Part shown: one piece after another, positions 32,920 to 45,812 of the stretch
Layout of the letters: each line of letters opens with the position of its first letter
How positions within the stretch are numbered: position 1 is the first letter of the stretch
NCBI GenBank assembly: GCA_019454045.1
Contig: SKCR01001811.1
Coordinates: 1 to 64,000 of the forward strand
Source of the DNA: Zanthoxylum bungeanum
Lineage: Eukaryota; Streptophyta; Magnoliopsida; Sapindales; Rutaceae
Direction: 5' to 3'
DNA: 64,000 nt
Made by a program: the position numbers and the translations under genes
The notes under the pieces: generated by a model
What the model saw: only the letters and a program-made list of their open reading frames with translations
Databases searched by the model: none
What the model was told of the DNA's origin: nothing

Positions 32920-33912
32920 TTGACCTATCGTAGTGCAATGAATGATACTGATAAAGAAGAATGGCTCAAAGCCATGAACCTTGAGATGGAGTCCATGTAT
33001 TCTAACTCGGTCTGGGAACTTGTAGACCAACCTAATGGAGTAAAACCCATAGGTTGTAAATTGATCTACAAGAGAAAAAAAAGAATAGATGGGAAAATAC
33101 AGACTTTCAAGGCTAGGCTAGTGGCAAAGGGTTATACCCAAAAAGAGGGAGTTGACTATGAAGAAACTTTCTCGCCAGTAGCCATGCTTAAATCCATCAA
33201 GATTCTTCTTTCCATTGCCGCATATTATGACTATGAGATTTGGCAAATGGATGTCAAGACTGCATTCTTGAATGGTAATCTTGATGAGAGTACTATATGG
33301 TACAACCAGAAGGGTTCATTACCCAAGGTCAAGAGCAAAAGGTTTGCAAGTTACAAAGGTCCATTTATGGACTTAAGCAAGCATCTAGATCTTGGAACAT
33401 AAGGTTTGATACTACGATCAAGTCTTATAACTTTGAGCAGAACATTGATGAGCCTTGTGTCTACAAGCGCATCATTGATGGGAATGTGGTTTTCCTTGTG
33501 TTATACGTTGATGATATTTTACTCATTGGGAATGATGTAAAGATATTATCGGACGTGAAAATCTGGCTAGCTAACCAATTCCAAATGAAAGATTTGGGAG
33601 AGACAAGTTATGTACTTGGGATTCAGATCATTCGGGATCGCAAGAAACGACTGTTAGCAATGTCTCAAGCAACCTATATCGACAAGATTCTTGTGCGATT
33701 TAGTATGCAGAATTCCAAGAAAGGTAATTTACCTTTCAGACATGGGATTCATTTGTCTAAGGAACAGTCTTCTAAGACACCTCAAGGAATTGAGGAGATT
33801 AGACATATACCATATGCTTCTGCAGTTGGAAGTCTTATGTATGCTATGTTATGCACGAGACCAGACATCTGTTTTGCAGTGGGAGTAGTCAGTAGGTTTC
33901 AATCCAACCCAT
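32920..33912 (+). pseudogene. Reverse transcriptase of element G
   Basis: Copia reverse transcriptase: F-K-A-R-L-V-A-K-G-Y, W-Q-M-D-V-K-T-A-F-L-N-G, L-Q-R-S-I-Y-G-L-K-Q-A-S-R and the active-site box Y-V-D-D (33504-33515). A one-base shift near 33300-33400 divides it into two overlapping frames. TGA at 33913 separates it from RNase H. Confidence 0.93.
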
Positions 33913-34503
33913 GATTAGATCATTGGGTAGCGGTGAAACATATTCTCAAGTATCTTCGGAGAACGAGAAATTATATGCTAGTATATACAAGTCAGGATAT
34001 GATTCTGAGAGGATATACTGACTCTGATTTTCAGACAGATGTCGATTCTAGGAAATCAACATCTGGATCAGTGTTCACCCTAGGTGGTGGGGCTATAGTA
34101 TGGAGGAGCATTAAGCAATCTTGTATTGCTGACTCCACCATGGAGGCTGAATATGTAGCAGCTTGTGAAGCAGCTAAGGAAGCAGTCTGGCTCCGTAAGT
34201 TCTTGGCAGATCTGGAAGTTGTTCCAGATATGGATAAACCACTCACACTTTATTGCGATAATAGTGGTGCAGTGGCGAACTCCAAAGAACCAAGAAGCCA
34301 CAAGAGGGGTAAGCATATTGAGAGGAAATATCACCTCATCAGGGAGATAGTGCATAGAGGAGATGTCACTGTCACGCAGATTCCATCTGCAGACAACCTG
34401 GATGATCCGTTTATAAAAACCTTATCGGCTAAAGTATTTGAAGGTCATCTAAATGGTTTAGGATTACATGACATGTCCCATTGCTCTAGTCCAATTGGGA
34501 GAT
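33913..34503 (+). pseudogene. RNase H of element G and end of pol
   Basis: Y-T-D-S-D-F (Asp), S-T-M-E-A-E-Y (Glu) and L-Y-C-D-N-S-G-A (Asp) give the RNase H active residues. H-I-E-R-K-Y-H-L-I-R-E completes the domain. The frame reads into the 3' LTR, and a purine-rich CCAATTGGGAGAT precedes it. Confidence 0.92.
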
Positions 34504-36470
34504 TGTTGGGATTTATGTCCTAGAGCTTCATGTATTGTAAATGGAATTGATTATTGTAATAATAATAAATGCAATATTCTTTTTATCAAAATTGTTTGAT
34601 TTATATCGCATATTGTCTAATTGTCTTGTTTACCTTGATTACTATTGTACCTTCAGACTTAGTGTATGTTTGATGCACAAGAGGATTTAAGTCTAAAGTT
34701 AGTAATCTAAATAGTCCATAGAGAGCAAACAAAGAGGGTACTTTGTTTGTGGTATATCTATAGCTGCGGTCCATTCTATACTTGTATGTCGACCTTGATC
34801 CGGGATCGTTCATGTAGTGACATGGGAATGAAGGCACCTTGTATGATAAGATCATATAGGACTGGACTCAGATAAATATAAATTTCTTTTAATATCTGTT
34901 AATCGAAGAAATTCATTTTATCTAATAGATGGTCATATATGGATTCGATCTTAATCCTGAGTGTACTACAAACTCCTGCATGCCAGGTTATGTCCTTTGA
35001 TTTACTATGGTGAGGTTGGTGTTGCATTCCCAGCCAATAACTACGTATTTTGGGGATATGATTTGGTATGTAGCTGGGAACATTTTACATAGATATGGAA
35101 TTCACTCATTCTTACGAGAAGCAGATGAATATCTCTTTTAAGAGTTGATTCGGGACTTGAACAATTTGAGCGCTCAACTTTTCTATTACGAATAGAAAAT
35201 ATTTTATATTCATAATTGTTATGAATTAATTGTTCATTATAGAATTAATGGTGCTTAAGAGACAAAATATTTAGAGGGGTTTTAACGGACTTATGACCCG
35301 ACTCTATTTATGAGATATTCGTGAAGGGCTAATCCATATGTAATGACTATATCGATGGGCACCGAAAATTTTCGATTTATTTAATCCATCTACGGTAACG
35401 GGAGTTCAACTTCGCATTTTTAGTGGAATAACGCGGAGTTAATAATTCGTAATATTTGATTAAAGAGTTTAATTAATATTTCGGAATTATTGGAGCTCGG
35501 AACTGTAGGTCCATTTGGTCCCCGTGCTAGCTCGATTAACTGTAGCAAACCTAATATAACTAGATTGTCTAATTATATGCTCACATTATATTTATTTATA
35601 TATTATTAATAAGATTAATAATATTTATTGTCACAAATGAAAACTATGTTAAATTAGTTTAACTTAATGTTTTCTAGAATTCTTTGATTATGAGATAATC
35701 AAGTTAGTAATAATTATGAGATAATTACTACAACATAATTGAAGGTAAATAAATCATTATTAATATATTGATTTTTATTTACCATTGGAGACAAAGCCAT
35801 ATGGCTTACCATGTCATCCAAGCAATTATGTCTATTAGGTGGCTTGGATACACCTAATAGATTTGTCATTAGCTAATGCATTTTATGCTTTAGTATGGCC
35901 TTCACATTCATGTGTTTGCCATTGAAATAAAGCATTGAATGCTTAATGACAAAGCCATTGTCTTTAGCTTTACATTTCTTATGCTTTGGTATGACATTCA
36001 CATTTTTGTGTTGGCCATTGCAAGAAAGCATTAGATGTTTAATGACAAGGTTAGTTGGCTTGTGTAAGAGAAAATAATCTCTACCATTTCTCTCACTTCC
36101 TAAGGTTAACACTTTGCATTCATTCACAAAATTGTTGTGAGAAAAATTTGAGAGAAAAGAGAGAAGAACTTCAAATATTCACAAGTGTTGTGAGAGTATT
36201 TGAAATTCCAAAAGGCCAAACACCATTGTGACATCCTAAATCTCTAAATAGTTTAGAGGTTTAATCTTTGTGAGTGAAGCCCACACTTCGGTTTGTTGGT
36301 TTCGAGTCATAGTTCGGAAGATCGAGTGGTTGATCTAAGTGTTGGACACTAAAGGATTGATCTTGGCTAATACAACAAAGGGAGAAGGCAAAGAAAATTT
36401 TGAAGATCCATACCGGACCCGATGCCACCACAAGCAACTTCCGCCGCGCTAAGGAAAGTCGTTTCCTACA
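34504..36470 (+). repeat. 3' LTR of element G
   Basis: TGTTGGGATT...TTTCCTACA, 1967 bp, followed by the duplication TGTGG and the resumed gag of F. Confidence 0.93.
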
Positions 36471-36475
36471 TGTGG

Positions 36476-37629
36476 CATATTCAACTACAACCGAGGGGCA
36501 GAAGAAGCAATGCGCCTACTTGTATTCCCTTATTCCTTGAGAGACAGAGCTAAGGCTTGGCTCCATTCACTACCAGCAGGTTCCATAATCACTTGGAACA
36601 ACCTTGCCACCAAGTTCGTTGCAAATACTTTCCCCCAGCCAGAACAGCAAAGTTAAGAAACGACATCACATCCTTTGTGCAATATAATTTAGAATCCATT
36701 TACGAAGCATGAGAAAGATATAAGGAACTGCTACGAAAATGTCCCCACCATGAGATTAGAAAGTGGCTACAAGTCCAAACCTTCTACAATAGGCTTATTG
36801 GATTGATGAAATCCAGAGTAGGTGTTGCTACTAGAGGAGCATTAATGGAAAAAGGAGAAGATCAAGCTTGAGACTTAATTGAAGAAATGGCTAACAACAA
36901 TTCTTTATGGCCAACAGAGAGGAGCATGATCTATCGAGTAGCAGGAATCCACGAAGTAGGAACTAACATAGTCGTGAATGCCAAGCTGGATCAGATTTAC
37001 AAATGCCTGGAAACTCTTAGCATGCAGGTTAATGTTGGATCCACAAGTTCACTATATGGGGGAGCACTAGAGGCAGAATCTTACAACCAACATGATGAGA
37101 CTGTGAACTATATTAGAGACTTCAACAGACAAGGAAACAATCTATATTCCAACATCTACAACCCAGGTTGAAGGAATCATCCCAACTTCGCATGGAGCAA
37201 CACTTCAGGGAAAAGAACAATCCACCACCAGGATTCCAACAGCAGTATAAAAGCCAATAATATGAAAAGAAGCCAGGAATAGAAGATTTGCTTATAGAGA
37301 TACTCAAAATGCAAGAAGCCAAATATGATGCCATGTTTCAAGCACAAGCAACATCTATTCAAAGCCAAGTAGCATATTTGAAGACCTTGGAGAATCAATT
37401 GGCAAAATTGGCCAATGCTCAGAGTTACAGACCGCAAGATACCATTTCTAGCGACACAGAACCAAATCCAAGGAACATAAAGAATGAACAATGCCAAGCC
37501 ATCACTTTGAAAAGCGGAATTGAAATCAACAAAGATGTTGGAGTCAAGGCATCTACTGAGAATGTTCTAAAAGAAAGCAATGAAGCAGATTCACAAATGG
37601 AAGAAAAAGAGGCAAAAGAAAATGATTGA
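36476..37629 (+). pseudogene. Athila gag, central and C-terminal part (element F)
   Basis: Continues F gag after G: E-E-A-M-R-L-L-V-F-P-Y-S-L-R-D-R-A-K-A-W-L-H-S-L-P is the conserved retrotransposon gag core. Later comes Y-S-N-I-Y-N-P-G with TGA where W-R is usual, then a predicted coiled coil (K-M-Q-E-A-K-Y-D-A-M-F, A-Y-L-K-T-L-E-N-Q-L-A-K-L). Several stops and frameshifts are present (for example 36868, 37171, 37258). Confidence 0.88.
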
Positions 37630-37729
37630 GAGATTTACTCAACCTTCACCTTTCCACAGCGTGTCTAAAAACACAAACTGGAAAAAAAATTTGCTCGATT
37701 CCTAGAAATTTTCAAAAAGCTCCATATCA

Positions 37730-38330
37730 ACATTCTATTTACAGAAGCGTTGGAGCAAATGTCCAGCTATGTCAAATTCATGAAAGATATTTGGTCACGA
37801 AAGCGAAGATTGGGAGATTACGAGACTGTAGCATTGATAGAAGAATACAACGCCATCATTCAGAGGAAGCTCCCCCAAAAATTGAAGGATCATGGCAGTT
37901 TCACCATCCCTTGCACTATAAGGAACCATTACTTTAGTACGGATTTATGTGATTTAGGTGTTAGTATTAACTTGATGCCTTTGTCTATTTACAGGAAACT
38001 ACAGCTTGGAGAAGCAAAGCCCACCTCAGTCACTCTGCAACTTGCTGACAGATCACTCACATTTCCAATAGATGTAGTGGAAGACATACTGGTCAAAGTC
38101 GACACATTCATTTTCAGCAGATTTCATTATCCTTGACATAGAAAATGACAGAGACGTACCCATCATCCTCAGGAGACCATTCTTGGTTACAGCTCGAACC
38201 ATAATAGATATACAAAAAGGTGAACTAACCATGAGGGTGTAGGACCAAGAAGTAACATTCAATGTTTTCAAAGCCATAAAATTTCTAAATGATGAACGAG
38301 ATGAGGAATGTTTCTAACTTGACGTACTAG
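37730..38330 (+). pseudogene. Protease region of element F
   Basis: The text Y-V-K-F-M-K-D-I, S-F-T-I-P-C-T-I and then D-L-G-V-S-I-N-L-M-P-L-S-I-Y-R-K-L is the Athila protease, with D-L-G-V where the active site D-x-G-A is expected. A frameshift near 38110 and a TAG near 38240 follow. Confidence 0.85.
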
Positions 38331-38433
38331 ATAGTATCATCCAAAACACAGATGCAATGCAACTTTCCACTAACAAACTTGATGAATGCATCACCAACAT
38401 AACTAACAATGAATTAGATGATGAGATTCTGGA

Positions 38434-38620
38434 ATGTATCAACTATCGAAACCGCCGGTGGAAAGCTTGAAACTAGCAACAAAAAGGCAAGTCAAGCCCT
38501 CGATAGAAGAACCACTGCAACTGGAACTAAAGCCACTTCCGAGCCATCTCAGGTATTCATACTTGGAGAACTCTTCTGAATTAACTGTTATTATTTCTTC
38601 TTCGCTAACATGGGTGCAGT
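38434..38620 (+). pseudogene. Pol segment before reverse transcriptase (element F)
   Basis: P-S-I-E-E-P-L-Q-L-E-L-K-P-L-P-S-H-L-R-Y-S-Y-L is the conserved segment in front of Athila reverse transcriptase. It is cut after T-W-V-Q by copia E. The continuation (E-D-K-L-L-R-V-L) is found directly at 63628, 25 kb away. Confidence 0.9.
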
Positions 38621-39461
38621 TGTTGGACAATTATGACCCATAGCATCACTATTTGTAAAAGACATGGTGTTTTTGTACAAATTAACTATGTGACAAAGAA
38701 AATTGCTCTTTTATCATTTTGTAATTGGATTACTTGGATATATAAATGATAAAAGTCCATATGATAAGTACCAAATTAATAAGATATGTGACAATATTAA
38801 TCCATGAAAGGTTTAATCATTAAATATCCCTAGTCGTAATATTATCGAGACTGGACATCGATAATGCGGAATAGGCTAGTATTACACTTGTGCGCGTTAT
38901 GGAAGCTTAACGACATAGTTCTCATATATTTAAGTATTGGATACTTATGCAAGCGTGATAGGAGGTTATGTTAGCCATTGGACCGGGAACAGCTTCGCTC
39001 TGGATAGACCCCTCGGAGTCCCATTGGTAGTATGACTATGTGTTTATGGGAATCCGAATCAGGGTAGGTGTATGTGGTCTTAACCTGAGACTTGCATCGC
39101 TAATACTTGCGACAATCAGTACGTTTTGGTTTTGGTCGTCCGGGGCTTTAACAGGTTCTGTGTACGCTTCTTCTGGGTATACTGAGAATCGTAGTGTATT
39201 GGGTGTGATGTCAAAATGGAAATATCACTTCAGTCATATGGAGATGATGATCTCACAGGGATACAAAACTAGTACTTTTAAATGTTGCAGCTATAAGGAT
39301 AATTTAACTAGGTCATGATTATCCGATTACAGAGACTAGTTGCTAGTGATCCAATATATGCTTCGTATAGGGCAGTCACAATTCCTGCCCCAGGCCTAGT
39401 ATGTGACATCCGATACTGGATCGTATTATGCAGTACATTGTATACTACGCCTAATACAGAT

Positions 39462-39509
<48 letters not shown>

Positions 39510-40542
39510 CATTTGAATATATTTCTGGAGAATTGGGTAGGCACAGTGCTTTGCTAGAAGCCAACCATGTCTTGTAAATCGATAAGAATGTGGTACCGGG
39601 TACGAACGTGTTCGGATAGTCCGATGACCGTATTTACTACCAATATATCCATGGATCTCTTGGGTCGCTTCCCAAAGATTCACCGATGATATTTGACTCG
39701 AACAAAATTAATCTGGGATTAATTATGGCAAGAATTAATTTGGGTTAATTATGACAGAGAAATTAATCTGGGATTAATTGCGGTAAGAATTAATCTGGGA
39801 TTAATTCATCTAGAAGAGAGAACGCGATTAATTTGGAATTAATCAGCAAAGTAAATTTAATAGTTAAATTGGATTTTAATATTTAATTTATTTAATTGGG
39901 CTAAAATAATATATTGGATATATTAATTGAAATTGGATTTCAATATGAAATTAAAATTGGATTTTAATTCAAGCGAACGAATTAATTTGGAATTAATTCA
40001 CAAGTGACTTTCGTAATAATTTTGCGAGGCATAATTATTTTCTTAAATTGGATTTAATTATTTAGCGACGGAAAATTCATTTAGTTGGATTAAACGAACT
40101 CGGGCCCAAAGTGTGTTGTGTAAGCCAACTCAAATTTGGAATTTAAAAGTGGTGGGACCCACTTTACTTACATCAATTATCACACACTTGATGAAAGTAG
40201 TTGAGCTAATTAAATGTTGCATTTAAACACACAAATCAACCAAGTCATTCACTATTCACAAAATCTCTCCCAACTCTCTCTTAATTGCCGATTTTCCCTC
40301 TTCTTGGAAGAGAAAATTTTACTTCAATTTTTGGACAAAGCTAGCACTTTGGGAGTCAAAGAAAGGTGATAGGGAAACTCACCAAGAGTTTGGAACTCAA
40401 AAGGAGGGCTTGGAGCTTCTACATCCAACGGAAATTTTGAAATCTCCAATCCGATCAATGTGAGTATTTCCGCAAAATTTCTTGATTAATTCACACTAGA
40501 ATCATGCTTAAGATCATTGAGCTAGTCTTAGAGACACTAACA
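38621..40542 (+). repeat. 5' LTR of element E
   Basis: TGTTGGACAATTATG...GACACTAACA (1922 bp). It contains an AT dinucleotide run (39461-39507) absent from the partner LTR, and repeated TTAATCTGGGATTAATT strings at 39710-39850. A 92-codon frame at 39040-39318 is also open in the partner LTR. Confidence 0.92.
39461..39507. repeat. AT microsatellite
   Basis: About 20 AT/TA dinucleotides with one interruption; expanded only in the 5' LTR of E. Confidence 0.95.
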
Positions 40543-40543
40543 A

Positions 40544-40556
40544 TGGTATCAGAGCC
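40544..40556 (+). other. Primer binding site of element E
   Basis: TGGTATCAGAGCC, the initiator Met tRNA type, one base after the LTR. Confidence 0.92.
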
Positions 40557-42060
40557 ACTTAAACTTGATTTTGAATTTTAGGTTTCTTAACTTTAATTTG
40601 GGATTTTTTTCTAGGAGCATGATTTTTCGAAATTAGTTGTTTGGTTATGTTTAGATGATGATGAATTGGATTTGTGCATCATTGGATTTGAGAAAAATTG
40701 ATTAGATTAATTTTCCCCAAAAATCCAACTTGGCCGAATGGAACCCTAGAAAATGCTCATGGTGATTTTTGAAATTTGACAATTGGATATGATAATTGGC
40801 ATGAAATTGAATATTAATTATTGATTTAATTAGATTGAAATCAAAATTGGATGTTAATTTCATGTTATTATCATGGGATGTAGCATGTTGGATGACATGA
40901 TTTTACTTCAATTTGTGTTGGACATGAATTGAAATGTTGAACATGATTAATTAGACTAATTTATGTTTTGGAAATATTAGATTAATTAATTAATTGTGGT
41001 AATTACACTTTAAATTAGATTAATATGTAATTTGGAATAATATGTTAATTTAATTTGATGTATTTGGGCTAATGGGCTTGGTTTGGCCAAGTTTGGTTTT
41101 GGACAATTGGGTTGGATCCAATTGGGCCTAAAACCATTTCCATAAAGTCCAAAATATGTAATTGGGCCCTTTATAATTTAATTGGGCCTAAATTGATTTT
41201 GTGGCATAGGGTGATTCCTAAATTGGGCCTTGACATTTTGGGTTTGATCCATAATGGCCAAAGCTCATGCCTAAATAATTAATTGAAAGCCCATTGGACT
41301 TTAATTAAGTAGTATTGGATGCTAATAGGGCCTTTGAGGCCCATTTGGATTGAATTTGGAATCAAAGTTTTTAAGGCACATAAAAAGGTATAATTATTTA
41401 ATTTGGAATTAAATATGAATTAGTATTGGATACAATTTGAATTGGATTTAAAATTGTAGTTCGATTAATTTAAGAATACATACTTTGAGTATTTATTCTT
41501 AAACGAGTTGGACTCGCGCAAATCAAATCGTTGTATGAATATTGGATGGTCAATTATCAAATATTAATTAATTGGATTAGATTGATTGACAACATGTTTT
41601 GCGTGAATACTTGGATGTATTTGAATGAATAATGTATATCGAATGAATATTAGATGGGTGGGGGAAATTTTGGAAATTATTGTAAGTATGGTACTTATTT
41701 ATTAAATTTGACTTGCGTGTCCAGCCTTTCACATCCTTATCTCTTTGTATTTCTCTTCTCACCAATTCCCCTCAATGCAAATGAGGTTTCCTTTAGTATT
41801 ATGTAATTGGGTAGAAGTATGTAAAGTGCTAGAGGGAGAGAGGAAAAAGAGTGATTTGTTCTAGGAATAAATTGTATTATATATCCATCCGCATATCATT
41901 ATTAATTTATATTCGCCTTATTATGCTTTTAGAATGCATGTTTAAGGGTGTATGATGAGACCTAATCAAAGATAATATATTGGTTGCCAATTTACGCGAA
42001 AAAACCCTCACTTTAATATTAAGCGTTTTCCTTCCACTGAGTGGTTCTCTCTCAAGATCC
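40557..42060 (+). other. AT-rich first part of the element E leader
   Basis: Low-complexity, rich in AATTGGATT and TTAATTTAG strings, with no coding sequence. The leader of E is over 2.2 kb, unusually long for copia. Confidence 0.6.
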
Positions 42061-42066
42061 AAGATT

Positions 42067-42443
42067 GGCATTGGTTTGTTAGCCAAAGTCAAGATCATTG
42101 TCTATCGCGGATGTGTTTGAACCACGAAAGCTTTGTTATATATCGCATGTCTTGGGCAGTTGTGACTTGTTGGCCAAAGTCAAGGTCACTTCTGTACATC
42201 GACGTGGATTACGAAGCTTTCCCACTGTCAATGGGTCGCGCTTAACTGGAATCATTAAGCTTGTTGAGCCAAAGCCAAGGCTTAGTTGATTCAAAGGAAA
42301 AAGTTAGGAAATATATATTGGATATATATCTTGGACTTAGAGGTCCACCTACCAGATTTAGGAATTGGATGGGATCCAATTGATCTTAGAGATCTACCTA
42401 GTTAAGTTTCATACAGCTTGTTGGCCAAAGTCAAGGCTGTGTG
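42067..42443 (+). ncRNA. Four iterated leader hairpins with covarying stems (element E)
   Basis: Four copies of a loop close to TTGTTGGCCAAAGTCAAG lie at 42076, 42167, 42261 and 42418. The immediate flanks pair differently in each: TGGT/ATCA (one G-U), GTGAC/GTCAC, TAAGC/GCTTA and CATACAGC/GCTGTGTG (one G-U). The loop is nearly constant while the stem bases change and remain complementary. This is the pattern expected of an RNA structure kept by selection. It is located between primer site and gag, so in the genomic RNA leader. The role is unknown. Confidence 0.6.
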
Positions 42444-42766
42444 TTATTTAATGGGATCCTAGCCCACTAGGAAACTGGGTTTCCCGAGTACTCTACAGAG
42501 GGTTAGAGGCTTGCTGAAAAATAGTGGGAGGCCATTATTAAATTTGCAATTTCGTTTAATACTTACTTACACAAGCTCTTTTATTTTATTTATCATTGTT
42601 ATAAATATATTAGTTGGATTAATATTGAATATTGCTTTCTTTGAACAGTTAGACTGTACAAGACGCTACTCTACTTGTAGTGGGTTATATAGTTGGACTA
42701 TAGTAACCATTGCATTTTGAGTGTACCTGAAATCATTGTTTGGATAGTTGGACTATTGCAATCAAG

Positions 42767-43480
42767 ATGGCTGGAAAGATTAGCATTATGGACATCATCA
42801 TGGGCGATAATGTCTTTAACGGCTCCAATTTTTTAGATTGGGAGATGAATCTCAAGATAGTCCTGGGAGCCGAGAAGTTACTCTATGTCATAGAGAAACC
42901 TCTCAGGCCTGAGCCCGGAGTTGAGCAACATAATAGAGAATGAGCTTTGGAAGACTCATCTTGATGATAACTTTAGTGCTCATTCCTTCATGCTTGCCGC
43001 AATGACTCCTCAATTTCATCATTAGAACAAAGGATTGGATCCTTATAGTATGATGTTGAAATTGAAGGATCTTCACAAGTCTAATCCTAGATCTCAGAAG
43101 CATGAGTTGCGAAAGAAGCTCTTTCGCTCGCGTATGTCAGAGGGTACATCTGTCGAGCACTATGTATCGTAGATGATTGCTGACATCAAACAGCTAGGTC
43201 AGCTGGGTAGAACTTCGAGGCTGAGACTTCCATAGATTTAATCTTACAGTCTCTGCCCGAATGCTGGGGCGGGTTCGTCATGAACTATAACATGATGAAC
43301 CAAGAAAAGACTCTTGGAGAGTTAATGGAGATTTTGAAAGAAGTAGAGCCAGAGCTTCTGAAGGGCAAGAAGCGCAAGGCGCACCTTACTTCGACATCCT
43401 AGAAGGTCAAGGCTTGGCCGAAGGCTTCTAGGGGTGTGAAGGAAAGGAAGAAATAGGGCAAGGCTAAATCATCACAGTCT
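42767..43480 (+). pseudogene. gag of element E
   Basis: The ATG at 42767 (M-A-G-K-I-S-I-M-D-I) starts a copia gag: N-F-L-D-W-E-M-N-L-K-I-V-L-G near the N terminus and S-E-G-T-S-V-E-H-Y-V in the capsid. Stops start at about 42941 and are frequent. The zinc knuckle is no longer recognisable. Confidence 0.82.
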
Positions 43481-43579
43481 TCTGGAAGACTAAAGACATA
43501 TCACAAGACGTCCGCCTACATTGTAGCAAATAGGGTCACTAGAAGCGTGACTACTGTGTGTACAAGGCGGAGTTAAGGA

Positions 43580-44930
43580 AGTGAAGACGGGCAAGACTCC
43601 GACTTCAGATATGTTTGTTATAAACATGTACACTACTGGTTTTAAAAATTGGATTTTTGATTCTGGATGTGGTACCCACATATGTACTGGTGTGCAGGAT
43701 CTACTAGATCGGAAATGGGACGAGAGTCGATGTTTTGGCCATTGGGACCTATTTCTTATATCTGCCATTGGGGCATGTAATTACATTAGGTGACTGTTAT
43801 TTTGTACCTAGTTCAACTATGAACATCATCTCTGCATCTTATTTAACCCGTTGCAGTAGATGTTAATAATGGTCTTTATATTTTGAATATAAATGAATCT
43901 CAAACATATAACATGACAAACAAAAGCTCAAACTGAGTAAATCAGATGAGACTAATTTGTGGCATTGTTGTCTGAGACACATTGACAAGACTCATATATC
44001 CACACTTTCAAAGAGTTGATACTTGAATGAATTTGATCCTAATTCATGATGTCTGCGAATCCTATTTATTAGGCAAATTACCTAAAACACCTTTTAGCGG
44101 TAAGAGTGTACGTGCCACTGAGCTGTTAGCCCTCGTTCATAGTGACGTATGTGGGCCTATTTCTAACCAGACTAGAGGTGGATATGAATACTTCGTAACC
44201 TTTACGTATGTTACATCACATTATGGTTATGTGTATCTTATGAAACACAAGTCGGAAACTTTTGAGAAATTCAAAGAGTTTCGACACGAAGTAGAAAAAC
44301 AGACCAGTAAAATTATTAAAACATTACGGTCGGACCATGATGGAGAATACTTAAGCAATGAGTTTCTTGATTACTTGAAAGAGTATGGTATTATTTCACA
44401 GTGGACTCCTCCCGGAACACCTTAATTGAAAGGTGTGTCCGAACGGAAAAACCGAACTTTGTTGGACATGGTAAGGTTAATGATGAGTCATACTAGGCTA
44501 CCAATTTTCTTCACGGGATAAGCATTGAACAATGCAATACTTATTTTGAATAATGTTTCGTCAAAGTCTGTTGAGAGACTCCATATGAAATATGGACAGG
44601 AAAGAAATCGGGTTTCTCATTCCTGAAGATTTGGGATGCTAGGCATATATTAAAGTTTGGATGGTACCAAACTAGAACCCAAATCGAATAAGTGCCTATT
44701 TGTAATTGGTTATCCTAGGGAAACCAAAAGATATTATTTCCACAACCCATAAGAGAACAAAATATTTGTTGCTCTCCATGCGGTTTTCCTTAAAGGAATT
44801 CCTAAATGCAGTGGTAAGTGGGAGGAAAGTAGAACTCGATGAAAATTGGAGTGATACTGTTCCTGACACCGATCCCCTCACGGAACATGAACAGTTCATC
44901 AGGGATGAGGCTATTCCATAATCTTCTAAT
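43580..44930 (+). pseudogene. Protease and integrase of element E
   Basis: The protease box reads W-I-F-D-S-G-C-G-T-H. The integrase frame 44027-44425 shows H-S-D-V-C-G-P, L-R-S-D-H-D-G-E-Y and, after a stop at 44423, V-S-E-R-K-N-R-T-L-L. The usual F-I-D-D-Y-S segment is altered to F-T-Y-V-T-S. The linker ends with L-R-R-S-E-R-F-I-K-Q-P at about 44940. Confidence 0.85.
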
Positions 44931-45235
44931 ACACAAGAACTGCGTAGGTCGGAGAGATTCATAAAACAACCTAAGAGGTATGGGTTTCTGATCTCACCTT
45001 ATGTAGACATTAATCTTATTGAGGATTCAGGAGTGGTAAATCTATCACTATTTCCTACTCATTTAACCTAATATTTTGTATAGTTTCTTGGGTTTTGTGA
45101 ATATTTTGATGTGTTTTGTGTTATTTTGTAGATAAAAACAGTGAAAATTGGAAAAAAGATATTTTCATAATTTTGGGTGCGTCGCGACGCCCAAACCCTT
45201 GGCGTCGTGATGCTTAACGTGCGCTGAGTCCTTGC

Positions 45236-45536
45236 TAACGTCCACCTGGTCCACGTGTCAGAATCTGAAAAGTTGACTTTGCTAACGTGCGCCGTGCCAT
45301 GTGTCACCATCACAGAAGATCTGCTAACGTGCGCCTGCCACGTGTCATCATCCTAATATGCCGACAATTATCATCTACGCTAAAATGCACCTACCACGTG
45401 TCAAAATCTCAGCGGATCACACTAAAATGCGCCTGGACACGTGTCGCCATCATATGTTGCCGACATTAAAAAGTCAACTTCCGACATAACAGTGCCACGT
45501 GTCACGATCTCGTGAAGCCAAGTTTTGCCTATAAAT
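45236..45536 (+). promoter_or_regulatory. LTR promoter of D1: ACGT-core array and TATA box
   Basis: Six to seven elements of the GCCACGTGTCA type (CACGTG at 45254, 45339, 45397, 45440 and 45497, with CATGTG at 45299) lie 40-60 bp apart, followed by TATAAAT at 45530-45536. CACGTG with a C/GC flank is the classical G-box/ABRE core. The spacing and position suit an inducible U3 promoter; which signal acts is not shown. Confidence 0.7.
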
Positions 45537-45812
45537 TCGGCTTTTGGTCACTTCATTTGGTGTGCTTTCCTTGGGAGTTTTTCCCTGTTTTTAAAGGATT
45601 GCATCTAATTTTTGCAAAAATAAATAATATTTAATTTATGTATTTTAATTTTCAGTAGTAATAATAGTTCTTATTCTTCTTCTTCTCTTTTCTTTTATGT
45701 TTTGTAGTTAAATTTCTACTGGGGTAAAGGTGAAGCTTTTTACTTTTATAATTTAGATTAATCTCCCTTAGTTATAATATATAAATTATTTAAAAACTGA
45801 CTTAATAAGGAT

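Larger units (their letters stand above)
24675..36470 (+). mobile_element. Ty1/copia element G with perfect target duplication
   Basis: LTRs 24675-26655 and 34504-36470, flanked by TGTGG (24670-24674 and 36471-36475). It contains the full copia order gag, protease, integrase, reverse transcriptase, RNase H, with several stops and frameshifts and a solo LTR (H) inside gag. Without H its length is about 9.9 kb, of which almost 2 kb is leader. Confidence 0.95.
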
